Assembly (NCBI RefSeq): GCF_037176765.1
Contig: NC_090023.1
Location: forward strand, 48,377,366 to 48,441,365
Reading direction: 5' to 3'
Length of the DNA: 64,000 nucleotides
DNA from: Anolis sagrei
Lineage: Eukaryota > Chordata > Lepidosauria > Squamata > Anolidae
The translations under genes were made by a program, and so were the position numbers. Of this stretch, positions 22,476 to 33,770 are shown in pieces (positions within the stretch are counted from its first letter, which is position 1; every line of letters starts with the position of its first letter). Below the pieces are notes generated by a model. The model was not told the DNA's origin, made no database searches, and worked only from the letters and a program-made list of their open reading frames with translations.

Positions 22476-25400
22476 GTGAGTAATTCACTTGCTAAGCAGC
22501 TGGTTCCTTAGATAGAATATTAGTTTTATGGACAAAGCCACCATAAAGATGCTGCCAAAAAGGATTCTAGTTGTGGGATGATTCTATGGCACAAGTTTAT
22601 GTCAAGAGAAAATGACATTTTCCTTTCTTGATGGAATTGTGTTAAATGTTGCAGATTGAACAATTTAGGGAGTGTAGGGTAGCAGTATAGTAGCATCAAA
22701 TTCTTACGTAGCTCTGACCTGATTGGATTTAGAATCATAGAACTGGAAGAGACCACAAGAGCCATCAGTTCAACCCCCACAACTGATAAAAGGTTTTGCT
22801 ACTGCTGAGATGCAGTGTAAAAACAGATCACTGAAGCAACCGCAGTGAAGGAAAAAGTGGAATATATACCTGGACTAAGAATTGTGGAACAAAATTTTTT
22901 GATTTATATTTTCATGTACAATTACCAAACCCTGTACTTGTGAACTGATATACTAGGAAATAGAAATGCAGTGGAAGTAAAATTATAGTCAATTATATCA
23001 TGAAAATTGTTAATATATGAATAGTAAATAAAATGGTAAAATGTGTATATTAGACAAAATTGCAAACAAACATGAGTATCATTCGAAGAATTCTTCATTG
23101 AAATACAAACACATTTTCACATGTTCTCTTTTTTAAATACGACAAACCAAACTTAAGAAGGAGGAAAAGTTTAAATCTTGTGATGAACACCAGGTTAAGA
23201 CTGGAAAATGGATCTGTGTGGTTTTAATAATTTCTTTTTAATGTATTGATATTATGATTTCTTTAACTTTTATGGTTTTAAGGTATATGCTTATTGTATT
23301 TATATGTATGTGTGGCATTGATTTGTTGCCACTTTGGAAGCTGTTCTGAACCCCCTTTTCGGGTAAGAGAGGGTGGAGTAAAAATATCATAAATAAATAA
23401 ATAAATAAATAAATAAAATGGTGAAATTATAGAAGCTTGACGATCATATTTGGGATATATTCAGTATTCTCAAGAGGAATAAGATATCTATCTCTCACTT
23501 CTCTAACCTCCAAGAATCCCCACAATTAATTATACAGGGAAAATGTTTCTAAATCTGATTGTTCTTTCAAGGCAGACCTGAGAAAGATTACTATTTTTTT
23601 CCTCTCTAGATAATTGTTATATCATAGAATCTTATTACAGTTGATAAAAATGGCTGGAATTCTGTTGGCTGTTCCTACCAAAGGCAAGTCATTGAACCAA
23701 TTGTTGAATTGCAAGTCAACATAGGCCCCTTCTACACAGCTGTATAAAATCCAGATTATCTTCTTTGAACTGGATTATATGGCAGTGTAGACCCAGATAA
23801 TTCAAAGCAGATAATGTGGAGTACCTGCATTGATATTCTAGATTATAAGGTGTAGATTGTAAGGTGTAGAAGGGCCCCTATAGGCACATCTTGTTGATTC
23901 AAAGTCTCTAATATTGTCAGGACTAAAAGTAGAATTTATTTCTTTTATATTAGGCATTTAGCATCATGAATGTCTTTTGCAGGTGCAGCACAAGTAATTC
24001 ACAAGCCTGTACAAACAGTTACAGTTGGAACCAATGTGACTTTAGGTTGCCAGTTGGCTGGAAAGCATGACATTGTTCAGGTCACCTGGCAGAAGGAGCA
24101 TGAAAAAACCAAAACCAACATAGCTACATACAGTGAATCTCATGGCTCTAGGGTGCTGGGGAAATATCAAAGTAATGTGCAACTTTTCCAACGTGGCATG
24201 ACCATTTCTGCCATCACCTTCTATACGGCTGCTTTGACTGATGAAGGCTGTTATGACTGTATCTTCAACACATTCCCCTTGGGAGCCATCTCAGCCAAGA
24301 CATGTCTCAGGGTTTATGGTAAGTTATATTATTTTTTCTTAAATAATTTTTATTAAACATTTACTGGGGAAGTGGGGAGTTGGAGGACAAGGAAAGGAAA
24401 AGGACAAATTTGGGGACAATAGATTAATTATTAGTTAGTTGCATCTTTACAAATGCCTAGTATGTCTTGAGAAAACAAAGAGGGTGAGGGTTGCTGAGGC
24501 ATGGGGAGTTCTTTTACAAAATTATCATTGTTACAACTAAGTCTTCATCTTTATTTCTTCAGCACATATTTAATAAATTATTGGGATTCTAACAATTTTA
24601 AATCCATTGGCTGTATCTTCTTACGTCTTCTCACATTGTCTCCTTGATATATTATTTTCCGGTTGTTCTTCATTGGAAATTAAACTTAATATATTATTTT
24701 CCAGTTGTTCTTGATATATTATTTTCCGGTTGTTCTTCAATGGAAATTAAACTTAATTTTTCATAACAGATTATTTCACATTCAATCTTTTCTTAAATTA
24801 TGTATTGATGTTTACCAAGAAAGTTCTCCAATTTTAATTTAGATTGTTAGTAGATTGGTGTTTATATAATTTTATCATTATCATGCCCTCTCAAATAGGG
24901 AAAAACTGAGCATGAATCCATAGCCTGGAATACTAAGGCCCCTTCCACACAGTTGGATAAAATCCACATGGAACTGAATTATAAAGCAGTGTGGATTCAG
25001 ATAATCCAGTTTAAACCAGATAATGTGGATTGTCTACCTTGATATTCTGGATATATGACAGTGTAGAAGGGCCCTTCGTATCACCACCCTTCCCTTTAAC
25101 TGCACAGAAAGCACCTGGTATGGACAGTACAGGGCTTGAAAAGTTACTTTGTCATTTCTTTAAACTAAAAAATAAAAATAAAATACAGTTATGTTTACAA
25201 ATCTCACCAGCACCAATTAGTTTTTGTCATACTTACAGTTTTAAAAAGTAACATTTTATTTTCAGCATTTTCCAAAAGTAAAATAGTAACTAGGCATTTG
25301 ATGTTTGCCTTTGTGTTTGTGTATGCTGCGATCAGCCCTGAGGCTTCTTGGGGAGAGAAAGCGAAATACAAATAAAATATTATTATTACTTCACTTATTT

Positions 25401-28400
25401 TTGTTAAAATAATTGCTGGCAGTACAGTGGCATGAAAGGAAAAAGAAAGGCATGGAAGTCAACTAAAACAATGGCCTTCACCCCTAAATTTGCCTGATGT
25501 CTTGCTGTGTGGTGTAAACCCGCATCTCACTAGCAATGTTGAACTAAAGGCCCTTCAACACTGCCATATAATCCAGAATAACAAGACAGATCATCCTCAT
25601 TATTTGCTTTGAACCGGATTATCTGAGTTGATGCTGCCAGATAATCCAGTTCAAAACAGATTATCTGGATATTATACTGCTGTTTTGAAGGGGCCTGAGA
25701 AAGCTAGGTACCACATTTGGTCCAACTAGTAAGCATCAGAAAGCAATCGCATTTTGCTTACTCCTGGGGACAAAAGTCTAAATATTTTTTCATTCTTTTT
25801 TGTTTCAAAGCTCTCACAGAACCTAGAGTGAGTGTGAAGCATGTTATTGATCCAGACAATGCTGGAGAAAGGGTACTGGAAATCAGTTGCTCAGCAACAG
25901 GAAAGCCAGAGCCAGTGATCACCTGGAAGGCCAACAAACATCTCCGGATCAAGCCAAAGCAATACGTCACCCAGCACTTCAACAAGACTGTGACTGTGGT
26001 CAGCAATTTCACTCACCTATCCTCTCAAGTTTTCCGTGATAACCCGATAATCTGTGTTATTCATCATCCATCTTTAAACACTACAGAAGAGTTGGCTGTA
26101 CCTGTGACTGTCATGGAAGAAAGTAAGTTTGGACAAGATTTTTTGATGTCATTTGTTTCAGAGCCACATTTCTTGCGCATACTTGTGTTTCATTGTGGCA
26201 TTCTGTGGTTAACATTGCAGGAAAAAAAATGGACCAAAGTATTGACAACCTCATATTTGAGGATACCTGTTGCACTATAGTATTTCTTTTATTCTTCAAT
26301 ATTTCCCATGCCATAATGTATCCAAACTGCATTACCATTTTGCCAATTTGAACTAGAATAGGAAATAAACCAAAGCATGGTGTGGTGGATTCTCTCTCCA
26401 GTGTGGCCCCTGCTTTTCCAAATCCTTGGGCTCCTTACATCTGTGCCCCTGCTTGTAATACATATATTGTCTGAGAACCTTAAACAGATCTTAAGAATTC
26501 CACAATGGAGAAGCATTTAGCTATGCCCCCCTACCAGAAGCAGACTGAGGACATCTCCACTGAGATCTACTGTGGTCCTTCAGAGGTCTGAGCAAATGAC
26601 AATATGCATCTGGCTATAGAAACATCTGTGATCTAGTCCCTTTCCCATCAGTTAACAAAATGGCTAGGGATGCTAACAGAGGACCATTTTGAACCCTGGT
26701 AGAGATCTTTGGATAAGCCCCATGAGGAGCAGCTTAAGGAGCTGGGCATGTTTAGCCTGAAGAAGAGAAGGCTGAGAGGAGATATGATAGCCATGTATAA
26801 ATATGTGAGAGGAAGCCACAGGGAGGAGGGAGCAAGCTTGTTTTCTGCTTCCTTGGAGACTAGGACGCGGAACAATGGCTTCAAACTACAAGAGAGGAGA
26901 TTCCATCTGAACATGAGGAAGAACTTCCTGACTGTGAGAGCCAGTCAGCAGTGGAACTCTCTGCCCCGGAGTGTGGTGGATGCTCCTTCTTTGGAAGCTA
27001 TTAAACAGAGGCTGGATGGCCATCTGTCAGGGGTGATTTGAATGCAATATTCCTGCTTCTTGGCAGGGGGTTGGACTGGATTGCCCATGAGGTCTCTTCC
27101 AACTCTTTGATTCTATGATTCTATGATTCTTTCACAATAACAGTGATGAGGAACATACATGTATATCCCTGGAACATGACTCCATAGTTCCTAGGCACAA
27201 GTACAAGGCCAAACTTGTCTGCACAGATGGCCACACCACATTTATAACCCAGGAATGGAACTTATACAATGATTCGCATATTTGCATCTTTTAAAAAAAC
27301 GCTGAAATTTCCAGATGTCCTGCAGTGGCCATCTTGGGGGCTGCAAAATCTCAGGACAAAGCAGCAAGTGTGGATGATGGAGGCAGAAATCTCAGGACCA
27401 ACAGGTCTGAATGTGGACCTCTTCTGAGGTCCCAGGTTTTTCTTTTTTCTTTTTTTTTTTTTGCCTCTGACGAAAACCTGCAATTTGGTGCTGTCTGGAA
27501 GTGCCCATAGTCCTCTCCAATGAAGTACAGCACAAAAGTTTTATAGGAAATCATTCTTAAGCCCTCAGTGAACAACATATGTCAGAATCATGAATTTTAA
27601 CCATTCTAAATGCTTTCCATTCCTCTTTCAAAATTGCTTTAATAGCCATGCTAATTTGTTACTTTCCCTTTTCCAGTTCCAACCAACAATCCAGGAACTG
27701 ACATCACACTTACTATCTGCATTTTGGTTTCTCTGGTTCTCCTATTTTTCGTATTCTGCTGCTGCTGCTGGAAACTACTGCGGACAGAAAAAACACAATG
27801 TTGGGTAAGTCTTCCAAGAAACAAAACCACTTTGTTTTAACTTTACAAACTAAAAATTATAAATGAACAGAAATCAGGAAATAGGTATCTGTGGCATAGG
27901 GTTTCTGTGGCACCACCTAAATCCTGCCAGGTTCTGAATAATTGAGGCAGAAATTGGGGAAAGTCTACCCTTTTATGTGCTTTCTTTTGAAATTTAGGCT
28001 GCATTTACACCATAGAATTAATGCATTTTGACATTATTTTAATCACTGTGTCTTGATAATATGGAAGACTGGGAATTGTAGTTTTACAAGTTCTTTAGCC
28101 TTTTCTGTGAAAGAGTGCTGATGTCTCACCAAACTACAGTTAAAGTAGTATCAAACTGCATTAATTCTATGATCTACATCAGGCATGGGCAAACTTTGCC
28201 CCCCCCCCCAGGTGTTTTGGACTTCAACGCCCACAATTCCTACCAACCGGTAGTCAGTTAGGAACTGTGGGAGTTGAAGTTCAAAACACCTGGAGGGCGG
28301 AAGTTTGCCCATGCTTGATGTAGATGCATCCTTAAATGGATGTAGCAACAATAAAAACATTTTAGTTACTAAGTTTGGTTTAAAATCACATAAATTTTAA

Positions 28401-29288
28401 CCCAGTGAATGGTCTGATGCTTTCTTTTCATGGTGCTGTGAATCCTGGGATGTGAAGTTTGTTGAGGTACCAGTGCTCTTTTGGAGATAAGGCTAAAGAC
28501 CACATAAAACAACAGCTCCCATGATTCCATTGCATTGAGTCATACAATTTTAAAGTGGAGTCAAACTGTATTAATTCTACAGTGTAGATGCACTGGAGAG
28601 AAATCACTTAGCTTGTGAGATACTCTACTTTCTGTCACATTCCCAACAATTCAGGGAAGCTGAAAGATTGAAAAGCTATGCAATTAACCTTGGCCTGTGA
28701 TATTATCCAGATTATCAAATCAGATAATCCACATTATCTGCTTTGAACTTGATTATATGAGCCTACACTGTAGGCTCATATAATCCAGTTTAAAGCAGAT
28801 AATCTGGATTTTATATGGCAGTGTAGAAGGAGTTCTTGGAGGCTGCATGTCACTTCATGGTCACACTTTCTCTTACTCCTGGCCTAAATAAGGAAATAAT
28901 TGATTCCTGTGTTCTAATAAAACATAATTTATGAAACAAAATTTTATAATATTGCAAAATCCTGCAAAAAATTAGAACAAGAGTCAAACTAAATAGTCTT
29001 GATTTACATAGCCTGTAGAAGTTATCCTGCTTGTAATGGATATGAAACAGCGTAATAAGCATGAACAAATGTTTCCCGGGTAAGATTGCTGTAGAAAACA
29101 AATATGCATGTAACTGTCAGCCTTCTACAATAGTCCTTTCCCTCTGTAATTTCAGTAATAATCTGTTTGTCTTTTTATGTCAGGCTTTTCCAGCATGTCC
29201 TGGAACAGTACTGAATGGAAAATATATTTATACTCTGCAAGAAGTCCCAGTGAAATCTCATCCTGAAGGAAAGCATCCTGACAGATGA
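22427..29288 (+). CDS. CD200: CD200-like (OX-2) membrane glycoprotein, copy 1, five exons
   Basis: Exons 22427-22475, 23983-24318, 25811-26122, 27677-27804 and 29184-29288 total 930 bases: 309 residues plus TGA, all borders GT-AG, phases 1-1-1-0. Residues 1-17 form a short signal peptide (MFFTSFFVCIYWTDVIG). Residues 18-129 are a V-type Ig domain with Cys39, Trp52 and a DxGxYxC core at 103-109, plus the CD200-typical FNTF and extra cysteines 106 and 124. Residues 129-233 are a C2-type Ig domain (CSATGKPEPVITW). The transmembrane helix is about 242-264, with four cysteines at its inner edge. The cytoplasmic tail is 45 residues, longer than the human tail of roughly 19. Four N-glycosylation sequons are visible. 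CD200 proteins signal to CD200R on myeloid cells (known). The symbol is used at family level: orthology of the two copies is unresolved. Confidence 0.88.
22729..22790 (-). mobile_element. CR1 3' end remnant
   Basis: AGAATCATAGAACTGGAAGAGACC and on to GTTCAACCCCC: the reversed last 60 bases of a CR1. Confidence 0.7.
23220..23417 (+). repeat. LINE 3' tail with (AAAT)n
   Basis: It ends GAGAGGGTGGAGTAAAAATA and AATA-type repeats; typical tail module, inside the first CD200-like intron. Confidence 0.5.
23723..23880. mobile_element. MITE of the AGGGCCCTTC family
   Basis: Ends AGGCCCCTTCTACACAGCTG and GTGTAGAAGGGCCCC, with inner motif ATCCAGATTATC and AAGCAGATAATGTGGA. One of at least seven copies. 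Confidence 0.7.
23983..24318 (+). CDS. CD200: CD200-like copy 1, V-type Ig exon
   Basis: Bounded by TTTTGCAG and TAT G|GTAAGT. It encodes a complete V-set domain: VTLGCQL, VQVTWQKEH, DEGCYDCIFNTF and KTCLRVY. The GCYxCxFNTF block followed by a further cysteine and LxVY is diagnostic of the CD200 family. Confidence 0.92.
24936..25076. mobile_element. MITE of the AGGGCCCTTC family
   Basis: Ends AGGCCCCTTCCACACAG and GTGTAGAAGGGCCCTT. It lies in the intron between the V and C2 exons of CD200-like copy 1. Confidence 0.72.
25547..25696. mobile_element. MITE of the AGGGCCCTTC family
   Basis: The family inner motif occurs twice in opposite orientation (CCAGATAATCCAGTTCAAA and ACCGGATTATCTGAG); ends AAGGCCCTTC and GAAGGGGCCT. 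It ends about 115 bases before the C2 exon. Confidence 0.7.
25811..26122 (+). CDS. CD200: CD200-like copy 1, C2-type Ig exon
   Basis: Acceptor TGTTTCAAAG, donor A|GTAAGT. It reads LTEPRVSV, ISCSATGKPEPVITW, FNKTVTVVSNFTHL, IICVIHHP and NTTEELAVPVTV. Three N-x-T sequons lie here. The CSATxxPxPxxxW block matches the CD200 C2 domain. Confidence 0.9.
26700..27132 (+). mobile_element. CR1 LINE 3' fragment, close relative of the 1320 copy
   Basis: It encodes LGMFSLKKRRLRGDMIAMYK and on to LDGHLSGVI, then the 3' UTR and ATTCTATG tail. Nucleotide identity to 3560-3960 is very high by eye. It lies in the intron before the CD200-like transmembrane exon. Confidence 0.9.
27677..27804 (+). CDS. CD200: CD200-like copy 1, transmembrane exon
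   Basis: Acceptor CCTTTTCCAG, donor TGG|GTAAGT. It encodes a short stalk (PTNNPGTD), about 20 hydrophobic residues, then FCCCCWKLLR. The basic stop-transfer and the cysteine cluster suggest a palmitoylated membrane edge (inference). Confidence 0.85.
27996..28334. mobile_element. MITE of the GCATCTACAC family, split by another MITE
   Basis: The left end GGCTGCATTTACACCATAG and the right end ATTCTATGATCTACAT plus GTAGATGCATCC form TIRs. It is interrupted by 28180-28317. Related pieces lie at 28437, 42383, 43898 and 55212. Confidence 0.65.
28180..28317. mobile_element. hAT MITE nested in the GCATCTACAC MITE
   Basis: TIRs CAGGCATGGGCAAACTTTGC and its complement. Flanks ATCTACAT and ATGTAGAT agree at six of eight bases. 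Near-palindromic, 138 bases. Confidence 0.75.
28437..28595. mobile_element. MITE fragment of the GCATCTACAC family
   Basis: Carries GAATCCTGGGATGTGAAGTT, AACAACAGCTCCCATGATTCC and the right end ACTGTATTAATTCTACAGTG. Confidence 0.55.
28692..28832. mobile_element. MITE of the AGGGCCCTTC family, worn ends
   Basis: Palindrome around GAGCCTACACTGTAGGCTC, with CAGATAATCCACATTATCTG and its mirror. Confidence 0.65.
29184..29288 (+). CDS. CD200: CD200-like copy 1, cytoplasmic tail exon with stop
   Basis: Acceptor TTTATGTCAG; phase 0. It encodes 34 residues including KYIYTLQEVPV and ends HPDR, TGA. Two tyrosines are present but neither fits the ITIM spacing. The reading frame is fixed by the upstream exon and has no internal stop. 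Confidence 0.78.
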   Translation, partial: AFPACPGTVLNGKYIYTLQEVPVKSHPEGKHPDR

Positions 29289-29695
29289 AGACTCTTTGGA
29301 CAAAAAACATCTTTTAGGGTTTTGAAAAATAAGCCCTCTTAATATTTATATAGAAAAAAAATGTATTCAGCTGCTTCTCTTGATACAAAATTTACTGAAT
29401 CAACAGCTTAGCTAAATTGTATAATATTGTTGAATAACTGTTATTTATTTGAAAATGTTTGTACACATTAGGATTTTTTAAAAAAAATATTGTATTTATT
29501 CTTTACATAATCTGTGTATTGTAAACTCATGTATTTTTGCTTGCCCATGCTGTGGTTGAATAGGGCAGAACACCCTTCCCCCTTTTCCCCTTTAGTTCTT
29601 TATTCCAGGTGGAATCTCTTAGGCATACACTGAAAGCATGTTTATGTATAAGGGCCCTTTCTTTCCTGTGGAAGTCCCTTTCCATATTTCAAATA

Positions 29696-29781
29696 CAGGC
29701 AGTCCCCAAATTACAAACAAGATATATTATACAGATTTGTTCTTAAGTTGAACAGATACATTTTTAAGTTTATCTCCAGCC

Positions 29782-29839
<58 letters not shown>

Positions 29840-30113
29840 AGGGAGGGAGGGAGAGGTATATGTCTTGGTGTATGGCCATGTCCTAGAAGCATTCTGTCCT
29901 GACGTTTCACCTGCATCTATGGGAGGCATCCTCAGAAGTTTGAAGTCTGAGGATGTCTGCCATAGATGCAGGTGAAATGTCAGGAGAGAATACTTCTAGA
30001 ACATGACCATACAGCCCAAAAACAGCCCAGTGATTCCAGTTATGAAACCCTTCAACAACATATATTTAAGCTTTGGATTGCAAGTTGGATGTTTGTAACT
30101 CGGGGACTGCTTG
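29696..30113. mobile_element. MITE, CAGGCAGTCCCCAAATTAC family, with nested insertion
   Basis: The left CAGGCAGTCCCCAAATTAC and the right end, inverted, CAAGCAGTCCCCGAGTTAC match well. The interior holds (TA)n(GA)n at 29780-29850 and a Penelope-associated palindrome at 29867-30058. Same family as 12811. Confidence 0.7.
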
Positions 30114-30552
30114 AACTTCTGTGGGGGATTTTTACCCTGAAAGTAGAACTGGGGTCATCAGTGTAGAGTACAGTACTGAACTGTCCTAGAGTTGTCAGAC
30201 TGAAAACTGGAGTGAGCTCATTTACTTTGAATGGTTATTTTACACAACCTATAATTACACAAGCTTGATCAAGCTTTTTGGTGACTGTATTCTTTTACAT
30301 CCACAAATAGCCATAGGTGGCAGTTTGCATAAATCTAAGGGAATAGGCATATCGAATCAACGGAACTGGGAAGTTAACACTTATTTAAGATTCCTTGATT
30401 AAATTGGCCAGTTCTACTTGGGATAGATTGGATTTAGATCTAGACTCCTAATCTGTGTACTTTAGCTTTCTATAATGTATTTGCTGACACCTCATAGTAA
30501 AGTTTGCATAATTTGCTCCTATAGTTAAAGAGTGCATGATAACTGATGTGAA

Positions 30553-30870
30553 GTGGTGGTTTGAGCATTCAACTGCTACTCTGGAAACCAAGGTTCGAAT
30601 CCCTACTGAGGCACTTTGGGAGGTTTCACTCTTTTAGCCTCAGAGGAAAGCAAATGCAAATCTCTAAACAAGAAAACCCTGTAGTACAGTTCTCAACCTG
30701 GGGTCCCCAGATGTTTTTGGCCTTCAACTCCCAGAAATCCTAACAGCTGCTAAACTGGCTGGGATTTCTGGGAATTGTAGGCCAAAAACATCTGGGGACT
30801 CCAGGTTGAGAACCACTGCTGTAGTTGGTCTTGCTGTAATCATAGGTCAGAATTTAATTTGAAGGCATAC
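30553..30870 (+). mobile_element. tRNA-headed SINE split by a hAT MITE
   Basis: The head GGTTTGAGCATTCAACTGC has a B-box-like GGTTCGAATCC; after the insertion the SINE resumes with GTAATCATAGGTCAGAATTT and ends GAAGGCATACAACAACAG. Same family as 40133. Confidence 0.75.
30687..30818. mobile_element. hAT MITE inside the SINE
   Basis: Ends match the 17195 family (TTCTCAACCTGG, CCAGGTTGAGAACCACTG). Target duplications are CTGTAGTA and CTGTAGTT. Confidence 0.83.
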
Positions 30871-31142
30871 AACAACAGTAAAGAGTAGATAAGACTAGTT
30901 AATCCGAGCAGAAAGAGGAAAAAAGAGTAAAGTAATTAGTGGACAATGAGTATCCAGATATAACATAACAGACTAAGATTTCCTGCTGACAAATAGGCAA
31001 TTAATGAGATCTGAGAGGAAAAAAAGAATAGGAAAAATTGTGATGCTGTTAAATGTATACTTTTGAAGTATACAAATGGTATGATGTGGATGGTGCTGAA
31101 GGAAATAGATTCCTTCAAAGCCTTGCATTGCTCCTTTTACCT

Positions 31143-31616
31143 AAGCACCGGGATTGTGGCGCAGCTGGCTGAGAGTCAGCTGCATTAAGATCACTCTAAC
31201 CAAAAGGTCATGAGTTCGAAGCCAGCCCGGGTTGGAGTGGGTTTCCAACCAACTGTGTAGCCTGTTGTCGACCTTTGCAACCCGAAAGACAGTTGCATCT
31301 GTCAAGTAGGAAAATTAGGTACCACCTTAGTGTGGGGAGGCTAAATTAACTAATTTATGAGGCCATAAAAAAGACTCTAGCAACCACTCCAGCAAAAAGC
31401 ATGCGGGGAATGCGGAAGTACTTCATCAGTGTCGCAGATGGACGATAAAAGCGACAGCTCCCCTGGCGGCCAGAAAAAGTTAAATAGCCTATGTCTATGT
31501 CTGTATATGTTGTATGTCAAAAATTGGCATTGAATGTTTGCCATATATGTGTACACTGTAATCCACCCTGAGTCCCCTGCGGGGTGAGAAGGGCGGAATA
31601 TAAAAGCTGTAAATAA
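31143..31616 (+). mobile_element. long tRNA-headed SINE, forward copy
   Basis: Head GGGATTGTGGCGCAGCTGGC and B-box GAGTTCGAAGCC; tail CCCTGCGGGGTGAGAAGGGC, then TAAA. Best preserved of three copies. A hAT-like element is inserted in its tail. Confidence 0.85.
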
Positions 31617-32132
31617 TAGGGCTGGGCGGTTTCGTTCGTTAATTTCGTAATTCGTTATTGATTCGTATTTAAATTAGCTTACGATCCGATATTGAGCCAT
31701 GCAGGAGCAACTAAAAATTGAAACGAATTTTTCAATTTATTTCGTAATTGTTTTGTAATTGGTTCGAAATCGTTTCGAAATCATTTTGAAATTGTTTCGA
31801 AATTGTTTCGTTATTATTTCCGTATGTCTGGTGCAAGTTTTATAGTTGTTGTTTGTTTTATCAGTGATAAAAAAATAAATTATCACACCAACAGTCAACA
31901 ACAGAGGGAGAGGGAAGCTTCAGAAGTTCCCCCTGTCCCATTTGGAGTTTTTTTTAGCGTATTGAGCAATCGCGTCCGCCATTAACGAATCAATTCAAAA
32001 TTTACAAAATTTCGTAAATAACGAAATATTTTTAAAGAAAAATTCGGAATTCTTTAAAAAAACGAAACGCAATGGACCCCCTAAAAACGAAACGAGTTTA
32101 GAAACAAATTTTTCCGTTGTTACCCAGGCCTA
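31617..32132. mobile_element. hAT-like non-autonomous element with TTTCG/CGAAA repeats
   Basis: Ends TAGGGCTGGG and, inverted, TAGGCCTGGG. A perfect 8-bp duplication GTAAATAA is at 31609-31616 and 32133-32140. The interior is full of TTTCGTAATT- and CGAAAC-type words. There is no transposase. Confidence 0.82.
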
Positions 32133-32650
32133 GTAAATAAATAATTAATTAAATAAATATAAATAATGTATTCCCATTTAAGTGCAGTTACTACTAACAA
32201 ATATTCCACATCGAGTTAATTACACCACAGTTTTCATTACATTGTTCTTTCATTTTTGTTAGCTAACAAAACTTCAAGATCATTTGCTGCCATCTAGTGT
32301 TTTTCTGACTACAATACACATGTAAACTACTGGCTAATGATCTGTTCAATAGGCTTGTGCATAGATTTGGGTGGTTGGTTCCCTTCGGCCAATCTGGCTT
32401 GTTCGGATTGGCCAGATGGCCATAACAATAAGGGCTCATCTGTCACATTGTCAAGTTTAATGTTCAAGTTTAATAAAGAATGTTGCACTGTGTAGCTTGC
32501 AGTTTATATCGATGAATGTTTACTACACCTTCGTAGTAAACAAACAGAATGAAATTGTAGTGAAATTTTAAACAGTAAAACTATCACTTGTAGGTCTTAA
32601 ACTGTGAAATACACTGAACTTCTGAAAAAGAAACCCATGACTGATCTCTC

Positions 32651-32803
32651 AGGGCCCTTCCACACTGCCCCTATATCCCAAGATCTGATATCAGATGATC
32701 TTCTTATCCCAGATTATCTGGAAGTAGAGATTTATTTAATCCAGTTTAAAGCAGAAAATATGGGATCAAATCCTGGGATATAGTGCAGTGTAAAAGGGGG
32801 CTC
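32651..32803. mobile_element. MITE of the AGGGCCCTTC family
   Basis: Left end AGGGCCCTTCCACACTGCCC with TATCCCA; the right half carries AAGCAGAAAATATGGGATC and TCCTGGGATATAG. Confidence 0.72.
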
Positions 32804-33151
32804 AATTTTCTAAACAAAATTATAGAATTGTAGAACTATAAAGAAACTCACAAATCATTGGTCATGCTTCTTGCAGGAAATACACAGCTAATGCAAATCA
32901 ATTGATTTATGCACAGATTTTTGTCAAATGTTTTTTAAAGTTTCTATATAAAATGGTACAAATGCTACAACCACAAAAAAGAAGAAGATGAACATGGGAA
33001 AAATATCTTTGACTAATCTTGGGAAGGACATTTGCAAACAACCCTGATACTAATGTCAAATAAACTCAGTTCTTTACTTGATGAATTGCAGTTGAATATT
33101 GTAAAGCCTTTGAAATTCTGTCAATAAAGGTATTTTCAAAATAACAAAACA

Positions 33152-33330
33152 ATGGGTTGTTGTAGGTTTTTCGGGCTATATGGCCATGTTCTAGAAGCAT
33201 TTTCTCCGGATGTTTTGCCTGCATCTATGGCAAGCATCCTCAGAGGTTGTGCGGTCATCTATTTTGTCCCAGTCCTGGGAATTCATCTTCTGGCTGATGT
33301 TGATATAAAGTGCAACAGTTTCTAATACAC
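33152..33330 (+). mobile_element. Penelope-associated terminal fragment
   Basis: GGGTTGTTGTAGGTTTTTCG, TGGCCATGTTCTAGAAGCAT, GCATCCTCAGAGGTTGTGCG and on into a less repeated part (CTGGCTGATGTTGATATAAA). One arm only. Confidence 0.5.
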
Positions 33331-33358
33331 ACACACATTTGCAGAAATGAATTTTCTC

Positions 33359-33770
33359 AGCCTACACACCAACTCTCCTCAGCAGCAGCTACACCTCGTT
33401 GCCCCCCCCCCCCTCCAACAGCCAGCAAGGAGGAGGTGGAAAGAAGGCCAGGAGACTTCAGCTTCTCCAGAGTGGAAGGTACAGCCTACACACCAACTCT
33501 CCTTGGCAGCAGCTACACTTCGCTGCCCACTTCCTCCAACAGCCAGCAAGGAGGAGGTGAAAAAGAGGCCAGGAGACTTCAGCTCCTCCAGAGTGGAAGG
33601 TGCAGCCTACACACCAACTCTCCTCGACAGCAGCTACACTTCGCTGTCCCCTCCCTCCAACAGCTACCAAGGAGGAGGTGAAAAGGAGGCCAGGATTCAT
33701 TCTTCCAGAGTGGAAGGTGCAGCCTACACACCAACTCTCCTCAGGGTTAGCTGCACTTCACTGCCCTTCC
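33359..33770 (+). repeat. tandem repeat, ~120-bp unit, about 3.5 copies
   Basis: The word CCTACACACCAACTCTCC recurs at 33361, 33485, 33606 and 33723, so the units are 124, 121 and 117 bases. Each unit carries GCCAGCAAGGAGGAGGTG-like and CCAGAGTGGAAGGTGCAGCC sequence. Unequal unit lengths break any common frame, so the open frames through it are not treated as a gene. Confidence 0.85.

Noticed and set aside
33359-33770. CRISPR-like array
   Set aside because: Repeats are long and contiguous with no spacer pattern, and the genome is a vertebrate.
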